Shown here: positions 23,108-35,635 of the stretch, piece after piece
How positions within the stretch are numbered: the first letter of the stretch is position 1
How the letters are laid out: every line of letters begins with the position of its first letter
DNA from: Adenophora triphylla var. japonica
Lineage: Eukaryota > Streptophyta > Magnoliopsida > Asterales > Campanulaceae
Reading direction: 5' to 3'
Assembly (NCBI GenBank): GCA_022495995.1
Contig: JAFEMH010000532.1
Coordinates: 248,001 to 312,000, forward strand
Length of the DNA: 64,000 nucleotides
Position numbers and translations under genes: made by a program
The notes under the pieces: generated by a model
Told to the model about the DNA's origin: nothing
Seen by the model: only the letters and a program-made list of their open reading frames with translations
Databases searched by the model: none

Positions 23108-23880
23108 TACTCCCTCTACTTCTATTTCGAATAATCTTACCAACTTTGTCATCTAGAGCGTCTTATTGATAAGTCTCATTTTCTATGAACGAAAGTATAT
23201 AATATTTATTTATTAATGGGACCCACTTTTAATACTTATAATGACTACTGCCTTACTATTTTATATCTCATTTTCTCTCTCCTACCCACCCACAATGCCT
23301 CAGTATATCTTCGAATGAAAAAATCCTCATGGGAGGATGTAAGTTTTTGTGTCGTTGTTGTAAATTAAGTAGAAAGAAAAGAATAAAAGGGAAACATAAC
23401 CAAGAAGCAACAACTTTGAGAGCCAAGAACAAAGGTAAATTCCTCCAAACATATCTATAAAAAACCCTACAGATACACAAACAAACAAAATTGAGAAAAA
23501 AAAGAATAATATACGTCAATTGCAGTCATGCCTATGATTAGTTGTCCTTTTATTTTGGAGACTATATATGTTGAATAAGAATACAAGGGTGGATGGGTGG
23601 TGTTATTTTTTTAAGGTTAAAAATGAATAGAAGAGTGAGTGTATGAAGTTTGCATAAAGGAGTGTAAGGTTGGGTGGGTTACATAGTAATAGTTGGAGTG
23701 AGTGTTTTGAATGGAAGAGGGGTGGGATTGGGAAGTGGTAGATGGAACAGATTGACGAGGGTACTAATTCGGTTCTTCTTCAACTCTGAAAACTTTTGTA
23801 AGTATAATCAAATTTAGTGCACATAATGTGCATAATGTTATGATATTATCTAATAAGCATTTTCTTTTCAGACATGGGAC
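23108..23880. other. AT-rich DNA with one half MITE
   Basis: A TACTCCCTCTACTTC Stowaway-type end at about 23110 has no clear partner. An 83-codon reverse frame at 23268-23519 is hydrophobic and low-complexity, and I do not accept it as a gene. Nothing else is seen. Confidence 0.4.
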
Positions 23881-24658
23881 ATCAACTCAATCTCATTTAA
23901 GGCCGGATGTGATATTTTCATACAATAAGTAACAAATATTTCAGCTTTGGAACGAGTACTTTTATTCACCAAGTCAAACTTTCTTGAAAGTGCTGAAAAG
24001 TTTGGGGAGATATCTTATAAGGTGAGCTTGCTATTGTTATTCAGGATTATTTGCAATTTGTTTCCATGTCTTTACTTAGCTTTGTTATTGCAGGCACTCA
24101 GAATAATTGATATACTTGGTCAAGATTTTATTTTCGATAGTGTATCATTTTAGAGCATGATTTCTTTATAATAGTATTGAAAGTTTGGAAAACTGCAACT
24201 CAAAGGATAGTCAGCGGGGTTGAGGTTACATGAAAGAGGGTGAGGTAAGGGGGTGATGGGAAAGAGGAAAGTGGGTGGGGTTGGGATTATGTAAATTGGT
24301 TAACTTTAGTTAATTGAAATCATACTTTCTTATAATTTTCTTTTTGGTTATAATAATAAAATTGAATTTTGTCAATCTTATTTTGGCTATATTGTTGAAT
24401 GTGATTTTACTTTCTATTTTTCTTTTTGTAACAAATACCAAAGAGACATATTTATTTTTGAAATGTTCAATTAAAAATCAGGAACTATTATGTATGTAAT
24501 GGATCATTAATATTGTCGTTCTTGCAATCAAATGAAAATTTTAAGAGTTTACAATTTGAAGATAGATACTAGACTTATGCATTTTGAGAGTTTGATCTCA
24601 AACACACTATATTTATGTCGTACTATCACCGTGCCTTGGCACGGGTAGGGAAGTATAG
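23880..24658 (+). mobile_element. Second copy of the Helitron 3' terminal region
   Basis: Near-identical to 20403-21181, including the CCGTGCC-TT-GGCACGG hairpin (about 24629). The terminus reads ATAG-T rather than CTAG-T, so it is probably mutated. DNA to its left is unrelated, so only this 3' part is shared. Confidence 0.7.
23947..24153 (+). CDS. Two-exon C-terminal coding fragment near a Helitron end, copy 2
   Basis: Same 68-codon frame as at 20468-20674, with FTKSNFLESAEKFGEISYK, the same intron-like insert (GTGAGC...TTGCAG) and ALRIIDILGQDFIFDSVSF before the stop. Both copies stay open across the exons and the few changes are mostly point substitutions. Unrecognised protein; no start assigned. 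Confidence 0.35.
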   Translation: MERVLLFTKSNFLESAEKFGEISYKVSLLLLFRIICNLFPCLYLALLLQALRIIDILGQDFIFDSVSF

Positions 24659-25041
24659 TGTATATATAAAAAAAAAATAGTGTCTTTTGGTATGCTTAAC
24701 ATTCAAAAATTAAATTTTCCCTCCAAAATATTAATAATTCTAGAATCTATTGTTAAGAGTTTTTTAATGTTGTCCTAATAAATGTTTGAAAATAAAAGAA
24801 CTAAAATATCTAGCAAAAGAATTAAACTTATATTCAATTCAATAAAATCCTTTTTATCAATTCTTTATACTTATCGTCCAACTTTTTTTAAATTTTTAAC
24901 ATAAATATGGATTTTTTTCACACACAAAAAAAACATCAACATGGATACTTTTGGCATTATTTATTTAATTTTAAAAAATATACTCCTTCTGTCTCATTAC
25001 AAACTACACACTTTTCTCACAGGGCATCCCACTACAAACTA

Positions 25042-25324
25042 CTCCCTCCGTCTAATCAGATTTATGATTTTCTCTTCCGACACATGAATTAAGAAATATT
25101 AATATAATAATAGTAGACAATGAGTGGAGGAGATATTGTGAGTATAAAAAGTAAAATATCAGAGAGAATGAGTGAGGGGCATAGTAAGGAGATTGTTGTT
25201 ATAAGTATGACAAGTGAGTATAATTGAATATAAAAATAATATAAACTTGTCATTTTGGGATGTTATAAGTCAAGTGGGACGCCCAAAATGGAAATTGGTC
25301 CTAAGTCAGGTGGGACGGAGGGAG
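25042..25324. mobile_element. Stowaway MITE, 283 bp
   Basis: CTCCCTCCGTCTAATC at the left end and GGTGGGACGGAGGGAG at the right end, with TA duplications at 25040-41 and 25325-26. Confidence 0.85.
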
Positions 25325-25629
25325 TATATACTTTCTAAAATGGAAATATTTTATTATTTTTATATTAATGGGACTTGCATATCATACTCAGAACAACAAC
25401 TCATTTTCTTTCTCCAACCTCATTTTTCATACTCACAACACTTAATACACTAACATTTTTCCTTAATTAGTAAGCGTTTATTTTATAATAGGAATGGAGG
25501 GAGGATAATCTAACTGAATTTTTCTGTTGATCCCCCACATTATATAGACGAAATTTAATTATTCTATGTTTATTATATTTTTTATTATTTTATTTACTAT
25601 TTTACATGTTATATTGATCCCCCACATTA

Positions 25630-26594
25630 TATAGATGAAAATATTAATATATAAAAGACTTTGCTAACTTTTTGGTGTCATGCACTTTTCGACGAATGAG
25701 CCATTATTTCGTGTTGACTTAAGATTTATTTTTTTGGGGAGTTTATTTCACTAAAAAATTAGATAAATTGTTACATTAGTTTTGACTGTAGTTGTTAATT
25801 TTGATTTTTTTATTTAATTATATCAAAATTATACTAATTATAAAAAGAACCAAAAGTCGATACAATTGTTGTTGTCATAATAAGGCTACTAAATACGTTG
25901 ACTAAGTAGATGATTTTGCTTTGATCATTACTACTTTGTCTTTTAATAAACTCCCATGTAAGAAATTTTTGTTTTAAAATTGTCTTTTTTATAAAAAGCT
26001 TTGTTCTAAAAGTTTTTACTAAATTTCTTTCACTATTTTTTTTATTATTGTAAATTAAATGTTTAAAAGTGAATAATAAAAATATTTATCTTCTTTTCCA
26101 AAGTGAATACTTCAAATTCAAATGAATTGTCCTTTTAGAATAAAAAATAAATGAATATCAAACTTTAAATTTAGGGATATTTTAAAAATATTTATTTTAG
26201 CAAAGATGCATAAATACGCTTTCTATTCCAAATTTTCAATTTTATAATTACTTATGAATAGTAAAATAACAAAGTAGTGAAATAAATAATTTAAGGAAAA
26301 ATATTTTAAAATAACAATTTCTATTTGAATAATCACTGAATTTTCTCACATGACGAAATATGTGTATACAAAAAGCTTACAAAATTAATTTATAATATTC
26401 ATTGTGTTTGTTTAATAATTATAACATGTGTATACTTTCATTAGTTTTAACTTTTTATTAGTATAAATTATTTTCAGTATAAATTATTTTGGACTCATAA
26501 ATAATATATTATAATTATATAACATCATTTAAACAAAATATGTTAATATAACAAAATTTTGCTTATACCATGCAACGCATGGGTGTAATAATAG
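25630..26594 (+). mobile_element. Possible degenerate non-autonomous Helitron
   Basis: CCATGC-AAC-GCATGG (26568-26582) is a hairpin followed by a short spacer and ATAG-T. The left side, ATTAATATATAAAAGAC near 25652, resembles Helitron 5' DNA. Both ends have drifted from TC...CTRR, so this is only a candidate. It is AT-rich with no gene. Confidence 0.35.
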
Positions 26595-27210
26595 TTGCAT
26601 GTAATGAGATAAAATTTTACTGTATTAAAGTTATTTTTTATTTATAAATGTCAAAAAAAGTGTGAAGTTTATTATGGACAAATAAATATTCCCTAATGTC
26701 AAAGATAAAAATAAAAATAAAAATAAAAATAAAATGACAGTCGATAGTTTCTTAAAAGGTTAATTCAATTGTCCACCCCTCTGATATTTGAATAAGTAAT
26801 AGTGCATCTTTTGAAATTTGTTTTATCTTATTGGACCATTTTTATCAACTTTATTCTGACGATTTTTTTTTTTATTTCTTAACCATCAAATGCCTAATTA
26901 ATATTTAAATTTTACATCATAAAAATTTAAAGTTAAATTAGTAATTTTATGTCAAAATCTCACAAAAAACGCATTTTTCCTCGAGCTTAGAAAAAAAAAA
27001 CGTGTTTTTAGAAGACGTTGACTCTTCCCCTCGCTTGCGGCGCCCAGAAAACCGAAATCCAAAATTCAGAAAATCGAAATCCAAAATTCATACATATAAT
27101 CAATCACTCATCATTTCAATTGTTCACTGCTCTTCTGGCAACAAGTTTTTTCAAAAGTTTCCACTGATCATCTCTCTGGCTCGATATTAGCACAAAATTT
27201 TCCCAACGAA

Positions 27211-27375
27211 ATGAGCAAAATTGTAGAAATCAGCTGCATTTACAAGAACCCAAATGAACCAATCGAAGCAAGAATCAAAGACCTCCTCTCTCGAATGACT
27301 TTACAAGAGAAGCTCGGCCAGATGACCCAGATCGAACGCTCGCCACCCCTTCCGTCCTCAAGAATCTCCCCATAG
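27211..27375 (+). pseudogene. First exon of a GH3 beta-glucosidase, frameshifted and isolated
   Basis: The ATG at 27211 opens into [20 protein letters not shown] followed by [13 protein letters not shown], the N-terminus of plant GH3 beta-D-glucan exohydrolases (cell-wall glucan hydrolysis). After IER the frame slips: [11 protein letters not shown], expected next in that family, continues in another frame, consistent with a 4 bp loss. The exon ends ATAG/GT, a normal donor. The usual GSVLSGGGS exon is not found within the next 11 kb. Unusually for such exons, no signal peptide is visible. Either a broken gene fragment or an exon cut off by insertions. Confidence 0.7.
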
Positions 27376-27519
27376 GTCCCAACCTTTCTCCTAATTTCAT
27401 CCTCTTTTTGAATCGATCAACTGATTGAATTGATCAAATAAATTGAATTGAAACAGGGAATTTATATGTATGAATTATGTCTAAATAATTGTCAGGGTTA
27501 TGGTAAAAATGTACTAGTG

Positions 27520-27945
27520 CACATCTAAAAAAAGTGCCAGTTAAAAGTTCTCTTTGTCCAGAAACTCGGTGCCAGTGCATGTGTAACAAAGTGCCAGTGC
27601 CAGTGTAAAAAAGTGTCAGTGTTAGTGTAATAAAGTGCCAGTGTTAGTGTATCAAAGTGTCGGTGTTAGTGTAAAACAAGTGCTAGTGTTAATTTAACAA
27701 AGTGCCAGTGTTAGTGTAATCAAGTGCCATTGTTAGTTTATAAATAGACACTTAATATACATGCGCTGACACTTTTTTACACTGGCACTTTGTTAAACTG
27801 GCACTGGCTCTTTTTACACTGGCACTTTGTTTACACTGGCACTTTGTTACACATGCACTGGCACTTTTTTACACTGGCACTTTGTTACACATGCACTGAC
27901 ACTTTGTCACACTGGCATTTGTAAACTGGCACTGGCACAAACGGG
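27520..27945. repeat. Inverted minisatellite of GTGCCAGTG / CACTGGCAC words
   Basis: From about 27524 to 27735 the top strand repeats AAGTGCCAGTGTTAGTGTAA every ~22 bp. From about 27765 to 27935 the complement (ACACTGGCACTTTGTTACAC) repeats. The two halves could pair as one long hairpin. Confidence 0.85.
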
Positions 27946-28304
27946 AAAAACAAAACACGTTTTTCCTAAGTGTCAGAAAAAACTAATTTTTTATAAGACC
28001 AACTCTAATTTTATTTAAACAAAATTTTAAAGGGACAATAATATGGGTAGGTCTTATGAAGAACAAGTTTTACCTTTTGATTGGGTAAAACATATTTTTA
28101 AATGCACGATGTCATTTATGTAAATAAGTGAATTTTCGCGATGACATTATGTAAATAAGTGAAACTTTATGTACACTTTCTTGTGAGTTACAAGGAGTGT
28201 CATAACATGACCTAACACTAAAAAACGCTACCATTAACACTAAGGGTATAGACAATATTAGTTTTAAGGATTGTCAGTTCATTTATATGTCAATAAAAAA
28301 CACT

Positions 28305-29182
28305 AAACTTTTCTTAAATAATTCAATTTTAAAAATCTAAATTTCAAAATAACCCACATTTGAAACTATTTGTCAAAATGATCAACTTTTTGAAACTCGT
28401 TACACAGTATATTGAGTTTATAATTTTGTCCGGTTAAACTTGCTACACGGTGTAGCGAGTTTCAATTTGCTCAATTTTATTTTAATATTTATGCTATTAA
28501 AAAAATTAAAATTTGTACTTCGTCTCACTTTAAATTACAAAATAATAATACAAAAATTAGATTTCTTTTTTAAAATTATTCCATTTTAAATTAATATCTA
28601 CCCAAATGATACTAGGAAAATTTTATGTACCAAAATGATCATTTTCTGTGAAGTCGGCATTGGCAATGCCGTTTTTGACCTGAAGTCGGCATTACCAATG
28701 CCGACTTTAGTCAGTCCAAAGTTAGTTAAATGGCAAGTCAAATGGAGGGTTAATTGAGTCAAATTGAGTCAAATGGAGGGTTAATTGATTAGCGTGTTTA
28801 AGTGAAGTCGACATTGGCATTACTGACTTCAACTGGGGTTTAAGTGAAGTCGGCATTATCAATGCCGTTTTCTGGTAAAGTGTGGTAAAGTCGGCATTAC
28901 CAATGCCGATTTCTGGCTTTACTGATTCCCACGCGTGTAGTGAGTTCAAATTTTAGTTTTTTTTTAATAGCATAAATATTAAAATAAAATTGAGCAAATT
29001 TAAACTCGCTACACGGTGTAGCGAGTTTAACCGGACAAAATTATAAACTCACCGGACAAAATTATAAACTCGCTATACCGTGTAGCGAGTTCCAAAAAAT
29101 TTGTCATTTTGAAAAATAGTTTCAAATGTGGGTTATTTTGAAATTAAAATTTTTAAAATAAAATTATTTGAGAAAAAAATCC
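28305..29182. mobile_element. Foldback Mutator-like element, 9 bp target duplication
   Basis: Arms of about 200 bp (28305-28520 and 28945-29182) are inverted copies of each other, sharing AACCCACATTTGAAACTA and TACACGGTGTAGCGAGTTTA. AAAAACACT flanks both sides (28296-28304, 29183-29191); 9 bp is the Mutator-type length. The centre holds several TCGGCATT...AATGCCGA words. No transposase is seen. Confidence 0.75.
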
Positions 29183-29579
29183 AAAAACACTACCAATGGC
29201 ATTAAACTGGTATATATACAATGTTTGTTATAAAGACTCTCAGTGCATGTGGCACTAAAAAACACTACAAATGGCATTAAACTGGAACAACCAGTGTTAA
29301 TTACAATGGGTGCAAGTTTATGTGTTTTACTAGTAAAATTGTTTGTGTTATTGAGCGCATTCGAATAAACTGACGTAGTTACTTACTTCGAATAAACCAC
29401 GAAATGCACAACTTATCAAAATCAAAGGAAATTTCGATAGCTACAAAAGACATTGGCCTTTAGCTCTTGATACAAGGTTTAAAAACCCCAAAAAATGTCA
29501 TTTACGCCATCGGATCTTTCAAGTTCTTACAAATTTTATTATTTAATTCTAGAGCATGTATTTTGAAAAATGTTAGAAT

Positions 29580-29820
29580 TATTGAGCATACTAAGGATCC
29601 TCCTCAGAATCCTCCTGCATCTCCTCAGAATCCACCTACTACATCTTGATTTGATGATCATTATCTTGTAAATAAATCAGTTTTTATCTTCAGCATATCT
29701 TGTATTTAAATTCAAATTATTTGTATAGTTTAGGAGATAGTGTAAATCATATAGATAGAAATTTCTGTATAAATACATCAGATGTATCAATAGAAAATTC
29801 ATCTTTTGCAAATCCTTTCA
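29580..29820 (+). repeat. 5' LTR of the Ale-like copia element
   Basis: 241 bp, with TATAAATA at 29768-29775 as the likely core promoter. Compared with the 3' LTR it has a ~19 bp internal duplication of a CCTCCTCAGAAT-type block and lacks the initial TG. Confidence 0.9.
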
Positions 29821-29898
29821 TGGTATCAGAGCTCTTGTGATCTCTCCCAAAACCTGCTGCCCTTCCTCTCTCCGCTGCCCACTTCTTTCTTTCTCGAC

Positions 29899-31695
29899 AT
29901 GGCTACACCACAGTCCTCTACCACCCTCCCCAACCCCGCCGAACCCAACAACCCTATCATCCTAGTGAATCTATCCAACTGCAAAACCCTCACTCCTCTT
30001 ACCTACCTATCTTGGTCTTCTCAAATCACTTATATCCTCTACGGCCTTGACCTTCTCAAGTTCGTAGATGGAACTCATCCCCAGCCCGCTGCCACCCTCA
30101 AAATCGACGACATAGACATCCCTAATCCAGCTGCAGTCACATGGAATAGGCAAGACCACCTCATTCTTGGCTCCCTCCTTGGCACTCTAGACAACTCCAT
30201 TGCCCCACTTGTTTTTCAAGCAACCACCTCACGGGAAGCCTGGAATATCCTAAAGACAACCTATGCCAACCCATCCCGTGGCCATATCCTTCAAGTCAAG
30301 GATCACCTCGACTTCATTACCAAATCCACCATATTGGTATCCGACTACATGCAATCCATTAAGTCTTGTATAGACAAACTTGCTATTTTAGGCAAGCCCA
30401 TGGATACAGAGGACGTCATTGCCAAAGTTCTTAAAGGCCTTGACTACGAGACCTATAAACCCGTTGTTGACTCCGTTACGGCAAGAGATAACCCTATTTC
30501 CTTTGAAGTCTTACATGAAAAACTCGTTCACCATGAACTCAATCTCAAACAAAATACCACCTCCCTCCCATTCCCAGTCACGGCTCATGTAGCCCAAGCC
30601 TACCCTCACCACACCAACTCTCGGTACCCTCCCAGTCATCCCATCCTTCCCAACCCATCTCAACCGAGAACCAACTCCCCCGCCCCTTTTAAGGGAAAAT
30701 GTCAGTATTGTCATTATGTGGGTCATGTGATTTCCCAATGTCGACAATTCAAGAGAGATTATCCCAGTTTCAACTTTCCACCCGCTCCATCATCCAACCG
30801 TGCCCCAAGAACTTCTCAATCTCACTCCTCTCTCCAAGCCCACACGGCCACTGCTGCTCCATCTCTCCCAGCCCCATGTCTTGTTGATAGCGGCGCCACA
30901 AATCACATTACCAATGATTTATCCACTCTTTCTCTCCACCACCCCTACGATGGTTGTGATGATGTCATCATCAGAGATGGATCCTCCCTTCCCATCTCCA
31001 ACATAGGTTCTTTTTCTCTTTATAATCCTTACACACCTCTCTCATTTCTTAATGTTCATCATGTTCCCTTAATCTCTCGCAATATCCTTTCTGTCTCTCA
31101 ATTTTGCAAGGATAATAATGCTACTGTTGTTTTCTCACAATACTCTTTTCTTTTTAAGGACATCTCGACAAACCGGATTCTTCTTCAGGGATCAATTGAT
31201 CAAGGTGTCTATCTTTGGTGCCCCACTCCTCCCCAAGTTCATCTCAGCACCTCCTCAAATCTTTGCTCATGGCATCATAGATTAGGTCACCCATCCCCCC
31301 TATTGTTTCCCTTTTAAATAAACGTTTTTCTCTTTCAATTCCTAGTGGTTCATTACCGGTTTGTAATCCCTGCAATATTAATAAAAGTCATAAACTCCCT
31401 TTTGCCACTTTTTCTCTTCAATCCCATGCTCCTCTAGAACTTATTTTTTCGGATGTATGGACTTCACCCGTATAATCCTACGACAACTTTAAATACTATG
31501 TAATCTTCGTTGACCACTTCACAAAATACACATGGCTATATCCTCTCAAAATTAAATCTGACACTTTCACTACCTTCAACCGATTCCGAGCTCTTGTCGA
31601 AAAATACTTCTCTAAACCTATCCTTCAAGTCTTTTTCGATAACGGTGGTGAATATCTCAAACTCACCCCTTCATTACTTAACAATGGTATATCTC
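29899..31695 (+). pseudogene. gag-pol: copia gag-protease and N-terminal integrase
   Basis: The ATG at 29899 follows the LTR closely. The gag has LTYLSWSSQITYILYGLDLL near residue 40, a CCHC knuckle (CQYCHYVGHVISQC) and the aspartic protease site LVDSGATNHIT. The pre-integrase motif WHHRLGHPS comes just before a stop at 31315-31317. A frameshift in the C-run near 31292 carries the frame to VCNPCNINKSHK, then FSDVW and VFFDNGGEY, the first two catalytic aspartates of the integrase, with one in-frame stop near 31475. The sequence stops at the insertion at 31700. Its product would have packaged and integrated the element. Confidence 0.9.
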
Positions 31696-32629
31696 ATCTC
31701 TGATGGATGTGGTTTTACCCATCCAAAAGATATGTTTCTAAACTTATTTTCTGCTCGAAACCTGGGAATTTAATGTATTTTGTAGTGTTTTATTAGTACA
31801 GGGGCTGAAGTGATATTAATCAGAAAAGGGAAGAAAAAGTGTGTTTTAAAGTTCAAGGACCAAACTGCAAAGCTGGGAAGTACAGTGACCAAAGTACAAC
31901 TGTCAATAAAAAAATAAAAAGTTGAAGGAAACAAATCCCAAATTTCAATTTCAAGTTTCTGTTGTCCTGGGCGAATGTTTTGGCGGCCGCGCGCAAAATG
32001 CAATTCCAAGGTTGGATTCTGAGGTTGGGCCTAGAACTAGAAGTGGATTGAATTGGGCCTGGATTGAATTGACTTTGGTTTTGGCCTAATTGGAGTTGTC
32101 TCATACGCCTTGGTGTAGTCTAGGCTTAGAGGAAGGCAGTAATTCTTTTTTTGGGAGAAAAAAGGGGTACTAAAAAGGAGGGGTCGGCTACTGTAGCAAT
32201 GTAGCAAGGGGGATTCCAGCCGTGGCACAAGGAAAAGAAAACAATACTTCATCCTCCCGTTTCGATTTAGGTTTATGTTTTTTTATTTTTGTAATTATTA
32301 TGAGTAGTTAAATAATTTTAGTTCGCGGATTGGTAGTAACTCTTATTTGATCTTTATGCTAAACTTTTAATTCTCTTTTAAGTGTGATTTTTGTTCATCC
32401 TAATATTTTTAATTTGTATTTGGTACGATTCTTGCACTTGCGTGGAGAATTGTGCATGAACACTATTAGGGTGATTGGACTCGATTGACGATCTTGCGTG
32501 AATCGATTGAGTCTAGGTTTCATTAATTCTTTTGTTCTTAATAAATTGAGTTGTTGTTGATTTGATCTTGCGTGATAATTGATAAGTGCTCAATAAAAGA
32601 ATTGCAACCCGGCCATCTAACCGTCCCAA

Positions 32630-35600
32630 TCCATATATAATATTAAAGCAGAAGAAATTCCAAGCTCCACAGCTCGCCACGTGTCAATCTCTTATTCGCC
32701 GATATTTTGCATTTTGATCCTTAAATTTCATCTATTTTCGCCAATAAATCAGCTTTTTGGTCAATAAATAACAATTATTTGTGTTTTAGTCCTTTTAATT
32801 CATTTGTGTTTTTGTCATTTGAAAATTAAATTCCCCAATGAGTTTATTTAAATGAAATAAATTCAATAAGTTTATTTTAATGTTTTATATCAAAATTATC
32901 GTCTCACTTTTTTATTGTTGTATATAAATCTAACATATTATTTTCGTTTATTTAAGTGAAATTAATTATTTATTAAACTTATACATTAAAATAAATCCAA
33001 TAAGTTTATTTAAATGAAATAATTCACAAATAAGTTTATTTAAATGTTTTATATCAAAATTATCGTCTCACTTTTTTTTTATTGTTGTATATAAACGTAA
33101 CATATTGTTTTCGTTTATTTAAATGAAATTAATTATTAATTAAACTTATATATTAAAATAAATCCAATAAGTTTTTAAAAATAATTAGCCTTAAATTTTG
33201 GCAATTAATAAGATTCATTTAGTCCTTTAAAAAAGATTAATTAGCCTTAATTAGCCTTAAATTTTGGCAATAAATCAAGTATATATATAGTATGGTTTAC
33301 TCATTGAATTATTTTCATATATTTTTCTTATATTATTTTTTTAATCCTTATATAACTCAAGTATATATATAGTATGTTTTCTTTATAAAAAATAATAGAG
33401 TATATGAAAACAAATTGGCTGAACATGACAAAAATATCGTGTATAAACTAAGGAAAGTATTGTAAAATAATTTTAAATTAGAATTCAATTATTAATATTA
33501 TCAAATTATATTAGATTTAATTCAAATCTAACATAATTATCAAATGGGTTATATTTCCTTAAAAAAAAACGTTTACATTTTCAATTGTTTGACTAAGTCC
33601 ATGAAATTCACTTTTTTTTTTTTTTTGAAAGAAGTCCATGAAATTCAGTTAGTGGTGTATTAAAATTAGAGGAATTGATTTTTTAAAATTTTGAGCAACA
33701 GTGCCATGGCAAGTTAAATTCGGGTATCATAAACTGATCTAATCTTAAAATTTTAAATTTTTTTTAATAAGGCAAATTTTCTAAATGCAATAAAATTACT
33801 TATGCAAATCTTCAATGTTTATCCTAATGTAAATATAGTTAAATGTTTTGAATTTCAAAATTATCCTAATTTAAACACATTAATACATTTTGATGTTGTC
33901 AATTCAAATTTAAATTGATTGTAGTTTCCATGGTTGGTTCATCTTGATCTTATAAAGGCGTAACTTTCAGTAATTTTCAATCATATTTCCATTTGAGTGA
34001 GGATTCAGAACAGGATAAAGCCATTTGAAATACAAGTATAGAAAGACAAATGAGTGATTATATTATATGTTTGTCATAAAGTCATAACTAATAATGCTTG
34101 CTATGCTCATCAACTCAAAAGAAGATATATGACAAGTATTACTGTTTCTAATGGTGTCTTTTGCTTCTTTTTCAGTAAAGCCCATGCTGTTTTAGCAATA
34201 TTTTATCTCATTACTCTACTTCATATTCAACAAAATTATACCCCTTGATATCTTTATTTTCAATTGCTCATCCATAAAGAAAATATACTTTTGATCTAAA
34301 CCTTTTAGTTTTTTTGTAACTGGATGACATCAGTTGCTTCATCTCTTTCATAGAGGTTTGGTGAAGAAGATAAAGAATGATATTAAAATGTTTGGATGCT
34401 CTATAGTTTGATGAGAGTGGTTACTATGCTTTACAGAGATAATATTTTGGTTTTGGATTGGACAAATTCACAATGGCTTTGGTAATTTTGGTTTTGGCCT
34501 TGGTTTTTTGGTTTTGGCCTATTCTGGTAGTGTTTGGCCGGCCAATTGGGGTCATGGCCGAGGCTCATGGATCATTAGGCAAAACTGGAGTTTTTTTTGG
34601 AGCAGGGCACGACTCGTGCTATATGGGACGAGTCGTCCCCACCTTGGCACGGCCTGGACGACAATGTCACGACCCTTCTGACGCGGTTGAGGATTTCTCA
34701 AAGTTACAAGGCACGACTCGTGCCCCACAGGACGAGTTGTCCATCATGGTAATTGTGGCTCGTCCGGTGCTTGGCTGGTACAGGGCTTTCGGCCTTGGCC
34801 TTGGTCGGTATTGGGCTTGGCGTTGGCGTTGGCCTTGGCCGCCTGGACCTTATTCGATTTTAATTATTAGGCTTTATTAATTTTAATGAAATAAAATCCC
34901 CATACCAGCCTTCCTGGTTCTTCAAAAAAAAAAAAAAAACGAAAAAAAACCCTAACGTTGATAGAAATCAAGATATTGATAGGAAAGAGAAGAGTTGGAA
35001 TAAATTAGGATCTTGCTAAAAGATAAAATCTTTATATATCATAAATTACTATATACATATCCATTTAAAACATTCAATGCCTAATAAGCGTATTAAATAA
35101 AATAATTATTCGTTAATTATTTTATATTTTTTGCGTAAATATAACTTGATTAAAAAATATATTCAGCCGTGAGTTTATTTTGAGTAGGCCGCTGAAAAAG
35201 AATTCGGCAAAATCATCCTCCGTTATTGCTCGCTCTCATCTTCTTTCTTCTTCTTGACCTATTTGATCTCTTAATTGTTTTTTCTTTTTCTCTTTTTTTT
35301 TAACTTTTTTTTTGGTTTCAGGGACAATGTTTTACTATGATGTAAGCTATTTTAGTTAAATATATTCCTATTTATCATTTTTATTTTTAGTGGATTTATG
35401 GAATCACAAAATTTGATATTTCTGAATTGTTTAACAAAGAATAGATGTCATGTTAAATGTTTACATAATATTATGCTTAGTGCCTAATCTTTAAATATCC
35501 TGCTGTTTAATTAAAGATGTTTTGACTAATCTTTTCTAATCAGAAAATGACCCACAAGAGAAATTATAATATTTTGCTTATTGGCTAAATGCCTAACTAA

Positions 35601-35635
35601 CTATGCCCGTCGTATTTCGACGGGTTACTCACTAG
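32630..35635 (+). mobile_element. Non-autonomous Helitron, 3.0 kb
   Basis: It starts TCCATATATAATATTAAAGC and ends with hairpin CCCGTCG-TATTT-CGACGGG (35606-35624) and CTAG (35632-35635), inserted between A and T, all Helitron rules. No Rep or helicase is present. Contents include AT-rich DNA, a GC-rich palindrome island (34607-34740), GGTTTTGGCC-type simple repeats and a leader-like CT-rich stretch near 35220-35330. The frame at 34458-34880 is a low-complexity product of those repeats. Confidence 0.85.
34607..34742. promoter_or_regulatory. Palindromic island of CGACTCG words
   Basis: GCACGACTCGTGC (34607-34619), GGGACGAGTCGTCCC (34625-34639) and GGCACGACTCGTGCC (34710-34724) are perfect odd-centred palindromes; a degenerate GGACGAGTTGTCC follows. 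The same words occur in the CACTA arms near 10405 and 13590. Confidence 0.5.

Noticed and set aside
27524..27940. Regular repeats suggesting CRISPR
   Set aside because: There are no unique spacers, the units flip strand, and the context is plant nuclear DNA.
34458..34880. 140-codon frame rich in F, W and G
   Set aside because: Built from GGTTTTGGCC simple repeats and the palindrome island; no family resemblance.
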